From contig JADHZB010001106.1 of the NCBI GenBank assembly GCA_015657535.1, forward strand, positions 1 through 15,679: a stretch of 15,679 bases of DNA. Reading direction: 5' to 3'. Shown here piece after piece: positions 1-6,546 of the stretch. The notes below the pieces were generated by a model. It saw only the letters and a list, made by a program, of their open reading frames with translations. It was not told the origin of the DNA and did no database searches. How positions within the stretch are numbered: the first letter of the stretch is position 1; every line of letters begins with the position of its first letter. The position numbers and the translations under genes were made by a program. Origin of the DNA: Nephromyces sp. MM_2019. Lineage: Eukaryota > Apicomplexa > Aconoidasida > Nephromycida.

Positions 1-540
1 GCTGGGGGTGCACGGCTACTACCTCCTACGCTTCTGGTTGGTCCTCTCCACAGCAGAGTTAACAGGGATTCGATACACACGCAGAGGAGGAAAACTGCAA
101 TCACCCGCCTGTAGGGAGTAAGACTGGGGTAGCCCCGAGGAATTGATAGGGTGGGGGGTTGGGCGTAAAACCACCCACAGCCCGAGATAGTTGCTATTGT
201 GGCTAGAGCAATGACGCCGCAAAATGTGTCTGGTATCGAAATCTACTCGAGTTTCTTCACTTTCTCTATTGTGTGTGTGCGGTCTTGCGTGTTACGCGCT
301 CTTGAAGCATGCCTTAGCTTGCACAACACACGCGTATCAACTAATAGGCTCTTAAGTATACTAGGCTGAATTATATCAAAGCAGTAAATATCCCTGGTGA
401 GTATTAGAACATTATAGTCTAGGCAATGCTCACTGTGTGTGTGTGTACTTAAAGAGGAGCTCGTTTCGAGCAGACTGCAACACACACTAGATAGCCCCTC
501 TTAAGCTTAGTAAGAGAATAGTACTTAACTAGCCTTATAC
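1..540. other. Left-edge region, no secure gene
   Basis: No convincing gene model was found. A + frame is open from position 2 to 118 and reads as a moderately hydrophobic, basic peptide ending in TAA, so it could be the 3' end of a plus-strand gene entering from the left. A minus frame at 19-222 is also open. Neither shows a recognisable motif. From about 240 on, the DNA has short TG runs and many stops in all frames. Confidence 0.3.
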
Positions 541-626
541 TGTGCAAGTTGAACACTGTGGACCTGTTAGACACACGCAGGTTTACAGGTGCCCCAAGGC
601 ATCGGTAATTCCAAAGTCCAACCATA

Positions 627-808
627 CTGAGAGAGGTGGCGCACACACAGCCACTCATGCTCAGAGAGGTGCAAAACAAACACGCACATGCTCAGAGGTG
701 CAAACACACACACACTCATGTTGAGAGAGGTGCGACACACACACCCACACTCAAAGAGACCTCACATACACACACATGCTCAAAGGGATCCCACATACGA
801 AAACCCTC
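627..808. repeat. CA-rich minisatellite, ~30-nt unit, about six copies
   Basis: Six degenerate units follow each other. Each begins with a version of CAGAGAGGTGCAAA, continues into a CA run, and ends with CATGCT or a close variant. Units differ by substitutions and by CA-run length. The array lies about 430 nt downstream of the p24 stop codon. A long + frame passes through it (636-1259), but its product is His/Thr repeat translated from CACACA and is not considered a gene. Confidence 0.7.
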
Positions 809-904
809 AAATACTTGCCCACAAAGAGTCGCAGAGCTTTATAGGAGAGATATAACATGCTTATATGGCTGGCAAGTTAAGCAACCAACAACACACAGGA
901 AGGA

Positions 905-1080
905 ATGTGTGTGTGCGTGTGTGCGTACGCATCAGGGGTATATTTCAGCGCCTATATATCAGCGTATAGACTCCTGCGTGTGTGCGCACCAGCATTCAGG
1001 GGACTTCGCACATGTGTGCAATAGATTCCACACACCTGCGTGTGTGCACCAGCTTTCAGGGGTCTTCGCATGTGTAAGTA
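905..1080. repeat. 62-nt tandem duplication with a degenerate third copy
   Basis: The segment at 973-1034 begins CCTGCGTGTGTGCGCACCAG and contains TTCAGGGGACTTCGCA. It recurs at 1035-1079 as CCTGCGTGTGTGCACCAG with TTCAGGGGTCTTCGCA. A weaker relative (GTGTGCGTACGCATCAGGGG) precedes them near 918-939. The copies lie downstream of the p24 stop codon and could be in its 3' UTR or beyond it. Confidence 0.65.
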
Positions 1081-1242
1081 ACAACATCAACAAGTCTGTG
1101 TGTGTGTCCATCATCATGCCAATTGATGTCCTTACACCCACATGCACTGCACTACTTAATACTTTTAGTGTATATCTGTGCTCTCCTCTATGCTTGGCGC
1201 CCAAGTATACATACAGTAAGCAACACATACACACTAAAAAGC

Positions 1243-3026
1243 TTAAATTAGGGTTTTAACCTCAAAGAGAGATTTAAAGTAGATTAGCTGCAACACGAAG
1301 AGGATAAGCAATACAACAGACCTCCCTATAGTCCACCATAGAACGTGTGTATTAGCCAGCTGACCCATCTCCTCATGTATCTGTGCCCTGATAAGAGAAG
1401 AAAAGAGAGTTTACCTTTTGAGTATCTACCATACATCAGAGAAGAATATGAGGAGGAGGGGTGTATGTACACTCCTTTAAGGCGCTTAAGAAGACATCAT
1501 GGCTTAAACATCATCACCACATACATGCACACACGCATATCTTTTGAAAACTTCGTACACAGGCACACACACAGGCACACAAACACACACTTCACCCTCA
1601 CAGACACTCCTCCATCACATACACTCTCACCCACATAAGACACTATTCAACCCACCTTTCCAGCATAGTTGCTTGTTCGCTAACCATCTTCGCGACTAAA
1701 TAAGAGAAGTTCTCGATGGCAGCTTGAGTCCTATCAGTCTGCTCGGAAGTCGCGGCTTTTTTGCGTGCTTGTTCCATGAAAGTCGCACGGAAGTTCATAA
1801 TGAGGAGCCCACGGAGTGCTTCATTGTTATGAAAGCACAGGGAGAACAGAGCTGATTCTTCTACCTTTCAGGAGAGAAGCAGCACAAGAAGATGTAGGGG
1901 GGTGTATGTAAACTGCTGAGAGAGAGCGAGTAGCACACACAAGAGAGGGAGAGAGAAAGACCTCTCACAGTAAGAAAAGAGGACGTGTATACTTTATTAC
2001 CACAAAAATGGCGCAATTTTGCAGGGATAGAATAGAATTATACTAGTAGGTGGAAGGGGCGAAACATGAAGAGGAGAGTGTATATACACTCCCTATATAA
2101 AGTTCCAGGTGAAAATACACAGAGAGAAGAGATGGCATAGATAATGGCCTGAAGATGAAGGTGTATGTACACTCCGTAAGAGTCCCGTTATGAAGTATAA
2201 AAATAATACTTAGGACTTGAAACTTCCAGGCAATGCTAAAATGCAATCAAACACATACACCAGCTAGTGCACACATCTGCTATCAGATCGAAAATTGCTA
2301 TCAAACACTAGCACATACATGCACACTACAGTAGCCTCTTCATAGCCTATACTCCTGGGACATTTCACTGAAAACAGTACTCTGCCTTATATTTCAGTCT
2401 TTGCACATGTCCCCACCATCACCTTACAGGTGTACATACACCGTAGCAACAATGAAAAACTGACTAACTACCCCCACACACAGCCACTCACTTGGTAATC
2501 GATATTTCCAACAGCTTCTATGCTTGAAAATCGCTTGGGATGAGCCTCGCAAACTGGAGAGAGGCAATGTAATTCCATCACTATAGAGCCTGTATCTCCA
2601 AAGAATTGCCAGTTGCTATGAAAGAGAGAAAATAAATAATAAAATTAACAGACACACACGAGGCAAAAAACCAAACGCACACACAAGGATACACACACAA
2701 ACACACGCAAAAACTTAACAATACACACAAAAGTGCATCCACGCACGCAAACACACTTACACATAAAAACACAACACTACACACACAAACAAAAGTAACA
2801 ATATATCAACAAAACACAGCAACACCCACACACACTCAATCACGCACATAACAACACACCCAAACACACACACCTACCCAACGATGGACTGAGAAGCCTT
2901 CGCATCAAAGTAAAAACATTCTGCGCTCCTCGCAGGAAGCATCATATACATTCCTTCCACAACGCCATAATGCAAGGAGAACATGAAAAAGGAAGAAACC
3001 AGGGAGAGAAGAGGAAACCTCGCCAT
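1243..3026 (-). CDS. p24/TMED (emp24/GP25L) family cargo receptor, four exons
   Basis: Single-pass p24 protein of COPI/COPII vesicles between ER and Golgi. Exons on the minus strand: 3026-2878, 2615-2492, 1864-1656 and 1387-1243 (stop TAA). Their phases agree (2, 0, 2) and they encode 208 aa, normal for the family. Residues 1-25 form a signal peptide starting MARFPLLSLVSSFFMF. The GOLD domain spans about 26-115, with the family's cysteine pair at C37 (SAECFYF) and C101 (LFSLCFHNN). A charged coiled coil covers 120-170 and a membrane helix about 178-200 (NTHVLWWTIGRS then Leu/Val-rich). The tail YFKSLFEVKTLI has an aromatic/hydrophobic pair and one lysine but no dilysine. Donors are GTAGGT, GTGAGT and GTGGGT; acceptors are TTTCATAG, CTGAAAG and CTTATCAG. 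The ATG lies just before the hydrophobic signal. The family assignment rests on domain order, the Cys pair, the WW-x-TM-x-YF end and length. The subfamily (alpha, beta, gamma or delta) was not determined. Confidence 0.9.
1388..1655 (-). other. Intron 3 of the p24 gene
   Basis: This 268-nt intron starts GTGGGTTGAATAG and is UG-rich in its first half. It carries one GTGTAYRTACAC element (+ 1461-1472) and ends in a long pyrimidine tract, CTCTCTTTTCTTCTCTTATC, followed by AG. Removing it joins AG|G into an Arg codon, in phase. Confidence 0.85.
1461..2441. repeat. Cluster of five near-palindromic GTGTAYRTACAC elements
   Basis: Copies on the + strand: 1461-1472 GTGTATGTACAC; 1902-1913 GTGTATGTAAAC (imperfect); 2078-2089 GTGTATATACAC, a perfect palindrome that extends to 14 nt; 2161-2172 GTGTATGTACAC; 2430-2441 GTGTACATACAC (reverse orientation). 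Flanks are often GGAG or GGG on the left and TCC on the right. All five lie in introns 2 and 3 of the p24 gene. In the sense strand, several copies are followed directly by C/T-rich sequence leading towards the 3' splice site. The function is unknown. Confidence 0.75.
1865..2491 (-). other. Intron 2 of the p24 gene
   Basis: This 627-nt intron begins GTGAGTGGCTGTGTGTGG and ends CTTCTCTCCTGAAAG. It is phase 0 on both sides. It holds four copies of the GTGTAYRTACAC element (2430, 2161, 2078, 1902). The copy nearest the donor is the reverse complement of the one at 2161, so the transcript could fold between them. Confidence 0.85.
2616..2877 (-). other. Intron 1 of the p24 gene, UG-rich
   Basis: This 262-nt intron starts GTAGGTGTGTGTGTTTGGG and ends CTCTCTTTCATAG. 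Almost its whole length is UG-rich in the transcript (CA-rich on the + strand), which made the + strand look like featureless CA repeat. Joining GG|C gives Gly 50, in phase. Confidence 0.85.
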
Positions 3027-3519
3027 TTGAAGCCCAAATTTTTGCCCTTTTATTCTCTTTACTCATACACAACTACTCTGAAGAGAGATTCACACACACA
3101 CGGTTCAGTCTTTAGATTCACCCGAAAAACTGTTTTGCAGACAACACACAGGGAATATATACTGAAAAAGTTCGTGTGTGTGCGTGTTTCTTCCTACGAT
3201 CACACATGAAGCAGTGGCTTGTTTTTCAGCGAAAATTTATAGCAAAATACATGAAATCTACACAATAAGAAGCTAAATATGTCTGTTTACTAAGAAGAAC
3301 CAAAAAGGAGGAAAGCAGCTGAATAGAAGAAGAAAAGAAGAGGAAAAGAGGGGAAAATAGTGGAAAAGAGGGGATACATATACAAAAATACCAACAAACA
3401 TCAAAAAGCATCAAAAAAACATGGAAAAAACACCAAAATAGCGTCGAAGAAGAAGATCATCAACAAAAGCGAATGTAGTGAGGTGATCGACTTTATCAGC
3501 TCCCAGAAGAATCTTCTAG
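3027..3519. other. p24 5' flank and purine-rich low-complexity DNA
   Basis: 3027-3230 is the probable 5' UTR and promoter side of the p24 gene; no clear core promoter element was seen. 3300-3430 is strongly purine-rich on the + strand (GAAGAAAAG, GGAAAAG repeats). A + frame at about 3441-3561 reads as a mixed, protein-like peptide (SECSEVIDFISSQKN) ending in TAA, but has no ATG and no clear splice partner. Confidence 0.35.
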
Positions 3520-3687
3520 AAGTTCCTTCATTCATCGCAAGCTATTCTAACGCTGAGCTTTAAAGGAAAACGATGGTGTGCAACTGAAGAGGAAGAAGAT
3601 GATGAAGATGAAGAAGAAACAGAAGCAATACGGGAAGCAAAGGAAGAACAAGAAACACTGGAAGAAGATAAACCACGAAGAAGATGA
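3520..3687 (+). CDS. Possible exon encoding an acidic Glu/Asp-rich C-terminus
   Basis: A + frame opens after an acceptor-like AATCTTCTAG and runs 55 codons to TGA at 3685-3687. It starts KFLHSSQ, contains KGKRWCATEEEEDDEDEEE, and ends EEDKPRRR. Acidic runs with a basic end are common in eukaryotic nuclear or ribosome-biogenesis proteins, but nothing more specific can be claimed. The GAA/GAT richness might be purine-rich repeat rather than selected protein. The opposite strand is also open here (Leu/Phe-rich, from CTT repeats). No start codon or donor partner was found. Confidence 0.3.
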   Translation, partial: KFLHSSQAILTLSFKGKRWCATEEEEDDEDEEETEAIREAKEEQETLEEDKPRRR

Positions 3688-3689
3688 TG

Positions 3690-3809
3690 AAAATCATAAG
3701 CTCCACCCTCCAACTAGCAACTTCATTGGCCACAGGCTTTGAGTCACTAGCAAAATCATTGCATTCGTCGTGGTGCACACACCGTCTTTCGCATGCAGTG
3801 AAGCATCCA
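3690..3809 (-). CDS. Possible Cys-rich exon with PAN/apple-like spacing
   Basis: After an acceptor-like sequence (TTGTTATTCCTTCGATTTAG) the minus frame begins at 3809 and reads GCFTACERRCVHHDECNDF. The spacing C-x3-C-x3-C-x5-C-x2-F resembles the core of PAN/apple modules found in secreted proteins. It continues about 20 more residues and then runs into Leu/Phe-rich low-complexity sequence with no good donor. The fragment is short, and a + frame across the same DNA (ATG at 3687, 49 codons) is also open, so this is only a candidate. Confidence 0.22.
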
Positions 3810-3829
3810 CTAAATCGAAGGAATAACAA

Positions 3830-4660
3830 GGTCTAGTTCGCTCTGTGTGTGTGGAGGATATTCACACACGCACTAGTAAATGTTAGTAGTATAGATCTTG
3901 CTGTTTTAGTAGACAGGTATGGTGTGTGCAATGCTATCAGATGGCTTTTCTAGAGTTATTGGGTGATAAAATAGCCTTTAGGGTCATAACCTAGACTCTG
4001 GAAGCAGAAGCTAATTGCTAGAAGCCGTCGAGTTGTCACTAGTTTTGTATGCAAAAATTGCCCGCGTAATATAAGCTTAGCAATGCAGAAATTTTAGCAG
4101 TTTAGAGGTAGTTTAGGCAGGTGGCGATTTTGTGTTTGAAACTAGCGCAGTAGCTGGGAATAGTGTGTGTGAGTGTGTGTTCGCATGAAATGTGATACGG
4201 TAGGCTCAAAAAGCTGTGTGTGTGTGCGTGCGCATGTATTGAAATATGGCAGATTCGAAAAGCTGTGTGTGCATGTGTGTGCGTGTGATGTGCGTGCTGT
4301 TTGTGTGTGTGTGTGCATAAACCGAAATAGAGCAACCATGCACATCTATATATAGAGCTATATCGTATGGAGCTTGTTTTGCACGTAATACTAAGTGTGC
4401 GCGAGTGTGATACTTTTATTTACAAAAATAATAGTCCTAACGACTGTAATTTCCTCAAAATCGCTGTAACAAATGATGAATTCATTTTCTGACAGCCTGC
4501 ATTATATACTACAGCTTTGCGGAGTTGGAAAGCGCCACAGAAGCTCCAGAGTGTGTGTGACCACAATAAGGTTCCGTGTGTGTGAGTCTGTCTCAGCATT
4601 GCTTATTGTAGCATTTAAAGCCTAGTGTGTGAAGAAGGGGCAAAGCGAGTGCATTCGTAT
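3830..4660. other. Non-coding or unresolved region with TG runs
   Basis: 3830-4130 has many stops and no exon-like segment. 4150-4330 is TG-rich repeat. A + frame from ATGATG at 4473 runs 26 codons to a GTGTGTGTG donor-like site at 4551 (MMNSFSDSLHYILQLCGVGK) and could be a first exon. Its best continuation (after TAG at 4624) lies antisense to the better-supported minus exon at 4661-4705. No gene is assigned. Confidence 0.3.
4174..4310. repeat. Degenerate TG-rich tandem repeat, unit 41-49 nt
   Basis: Units begin with a TGTGTG run, contain CGCATG, and end AAAAGC. Copies lie at 4174-4214 and 4215-4263, with a truncated third copy after 4264. Unlike the introns of the minus-strand genes, the TG is on the + strand here. 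Confidence 0.55.
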
Positions 4661-4997
4661 CTATTCCAAGCGGAAACTCTCCTCATCCCCTGTATCGGTC
4701 TCAAGCTACACACACATAGAGGATCAAGAAACTAGCGTAACACACACGCATGACAAAATACAGAATATAAACACACACCAAAGCTACAGACGCACACACA
4801 TCCAAACTTACACACATGCACACACACCAACACACACACACCAAGAGCTGAATCCAAAGTAATTGCAGATACTTTTTCTTCGAACCCACATCCCTTTCGT
4901 GATGGAGAGTCAACCATCCCTGCTGCTGCTGATCCACCATAGTATGCGCTACTTTAACAGCATAAACGTGCCGTATACATGTAATTTTGCCTTGCAT
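4661..4997 (-). CDS. Unrecognised small protein, two exons
   Basis: Exon 1 runs 4997-4842 from a true ATG, with an in-frame TAA two codons upstream, and encodes 52 aa beginning MQGKITCIRHVYAVKV. It contains four Gln in a row and GSKKKYLQLLWIQLL. It ends at a GTGTGTGTGTG donor. The intron (4841-4706) is UG-rich in the transcript, as in the p24 gene, and ends GTGTGTGTAG. Exon 2 (4705-4661) is phase 0 and adds the acidic end LETDTGDEESFRLE before TAG. The joined product is 66 aa, soluble, with no signal peptide. No family was recognised. Further 5' exons cannot be excluded. Support comes from phase agreement and protein-like sequence only. Confidence 0.45.
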
Positions 4998-5188
4998 GGA
5001 TTATCGCAGTAAAGCTATCAGCCTTTAGATTTTCTTCATTATCAGCAATTTTTCAAATCATAGAACAGGGCTTATTGATCGAGTATCTTAAAATCAGAGC
5101 TTTTTAGACTCTAGCTCAGAGTCAAATATCACTACACCATTTCTTCCATTCTATGGTACTATGAACTATCTGGTGCATAGCAGCATCG
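4998..5188. promoter_or_regulatory. Probable shared 5' region of two divergent genes
   Basis: This 191-nt AT-rich gap lies between the ATG of the small minus-strand gene (4997) and the ATG of the plus-strand secreted protein (5189). By position it should contain both promoters. No sequence element could be identified with confidence. Confidence 0.3.
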
Positions 5189-6132
5189 ATGGATGAAGCA
5201 GTAATACCAATTATATTACTGTTAATGGCTTTAGCAGAGCTTCACCTTCCCTACACAACGAAGAATGTTCCTAATGGAATACACCTAGCCTTTGAAAAAG
5301 TGGTTAATTTATACTAGAAATAGAATACTCTAAGCTAATAGTTATCATACAAAAAATTCCTTTTCTTCAGGCTAGATGTGGAATCCTTTGCCGTCAAGAC
5401 CTAATAGATGAGACACATAATGACCTAGAGCACGACTTAGGATGCTGGGAACAGCCATTCCTTTGCTATAATTACACTAGAAAATTCTCTAGAGATTGGC
5501 ATTCGGAAGCTTTTGAGATCAAAACAAAACTTCAAGCTCTTTTCTGTAAGTTTAAGCCACTCCTGATGTGTAACTATAGCAATAGGTTAAACGCATATGC
5601 GTATCCTTATCTTATGAATCTCTAGCAACGCAATAAACATATATACCCACATGATACGCACCTCTAGCAACACGCTGTATACACACATATTCGCCTCTAC
5701 ACGTATTTTCGGGCAACTATACAAACATGTCATGCACTTTGGTAATAGCTGCTTCATCTGTTTCTGCAGCCTTCCAAGCTTGTCCTGTGGCCTCCCATGA
5801 CATTATATCTTTATCCAGCTCCGCATCCTCTGCATGTTCTTCCGTTTTCCTTACTTCTGCCTGTGCTTTAGCTATGGCTTGCGCCTTACGTGCCCTCCTA
5901 CCTCCTGTCTTAAGCCTTGTCAGCACGTTTCTTACATCGAAACTATACGTCCAAAATGAGGGTCTGCTTTCAAACATTCAACACACCAAGATATCGCTAT
6001 ACGAGTGCAACAAAGTTTACCTCTTTGTGGGCTATTAGCAACACCATGAGTTGGTACTCTAACATGGATTATGAGGTAGTAGCTAAAGACAACGTAGAGT
6101 ACGGTTGTGGGGATAGACTGTGGAAGGATTGA
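5189..6132 (+). CDS. Secreted-type six-cysteine protein, three exons
   Basis: Exons: 5189-5299, 5371-5545 and 5924-6132 (stop TGA), with phases 0 and 1 agreeing. Introns are GTGGTT...TTTTCTTCAG (71 nt) and GTAAGT...GCCTTGTCAG (378 nt); both acceptors follow strong pyrimidine tracts. The product is 164 aa. Residues 1-17 (MDEAVIPIILLLMALAE) form a probable signal peptide. The mature part has six cysteines, C40, C44, C62, C69, C110 and C157, which would allow three disulfides, and two NYT N-glycosylation sequons (N71, N102). There is no C-terminal hydrophobic segment, so no GPI or membrane anchor is seen and it is probably secreted. I do not recognise the family. The start is the first ATG after an in-frame TGA and directly precedes the hydrophobic core. 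The gene converges on the vWA-like gene, with stops 415 nt apart. Confidence 0.72.
5717..5977 (-). CDS. Doubtful open frame, charged helical, antisense to intron 2 of the six-Cys gene
   Basis: A minus frame from a true ATG runs 86 codons to TAG. Its second half is Ala/Lys/Glu-rich and would form a charged helix (ARKAQAIAKAQAEVRKTEEH). It lies opposite the second intron and start of exon 3 of the plus-strand secreted-protein gene, whose splice sites and phases are good. The frame may be the mirror of a C/T-rich intron, an antisense or nested gene, or an exon of a minus-strand transcript. No acceptor with a pyrimidine tract was found on its own strand. I favour a shadow but cannot exclude a gene. 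Confidence 0.25.
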   Translation of the reverse strand: MFESRPSFWTYSFDVRNVLTRLKTGGRRARKAQAIAKAQAEVRKTEEHAEDAELDKDIMSWEATGQAWKAAETDEAAITKVHDMFV

Positions 6133-6546
6133 AAGTTGCAGCACAATGTTGAGAAATATTCCACCGAAAAAAACCTAGAAAAAAGCGAATTTATATCAAA
6201 ATATGAGCAAAACTCGCATTGAGCCTCTACCCTCGGTATATAACTACTGCTTGTCGCACAATCCCCACAAAAATAAAGTGCAATAATGTGCTTGTGCCCA
6301 TGCATTGTCTATCCATTAGATTATTTCAGTAAAACCGAAATCCAACTCCCAGCTGCACTATAAAAACATGATACATTCACTTTTTCCCAAAATAAGCAAT
6401 ATAACACAAACTCCCATGACACTCGATATTTTTACTATTAATTATATTCCAATTTTGCATTGAGTCCAAGAAACTACATTCCTTGAACCACAAACACACA
6501 CTCGCGACGTCTCAATCAACGTTCCCATCTTGAAAGGCTAAAACGC
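6133..6546. other. Intergenic gap between two convergent genes
   Basis: AT-rich sequence with no gene recognised. It should contain the 3' UTRs of the plus-strand six-Cys gene (stop at 6132) and the minus-strand vWA-like gene (stop at 6547). An AATAAA-like element occurs on the + strand near 6271 (AAAATAAAG); its role is unproved. Confidence 0.4.

Noticed and set aside
636..1259. 207-codon + frame with many His/Thr
   Set aside because: It is the translation of CACACA minisatellite and of the antisense of the p24 terminal exon region; composition is pure repeat.
1461..2441. Palindromes as transposon ends or operator sites
   Set aside because: No target duplications, no transposase frame, and the positions are intronic; a bacterial-type operator does not apply.
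2581..2784. Minus frame rich in Cys/Val/Leu
   Set aside because: It runs through the UG-rich p24 intron 1 and only overlaps the real exon 2615-2492 at its end, in another frame.
4102..4355. His/Thr-rich minus frames and Cys/Val-rich + frame
   Set aside because: They are translations of TG/CA repeat DNA.
4473..4800. Plus-strand two-exon gene (ATG 4473, GTGTGTG donor, exon from about 4625)
   Set aside because: Phase fits, but the second exon is antisense to the better-supported minus exon 4705-4661 and runs into CA repeat.
5727..6038. 103-codon + frame, Ser/Ala/Leu-rich
   Set aside because: It reads through the C/T-rich intron 2 of the six-Cys gene; the spliced frame from 5924 fits phase and composition better.
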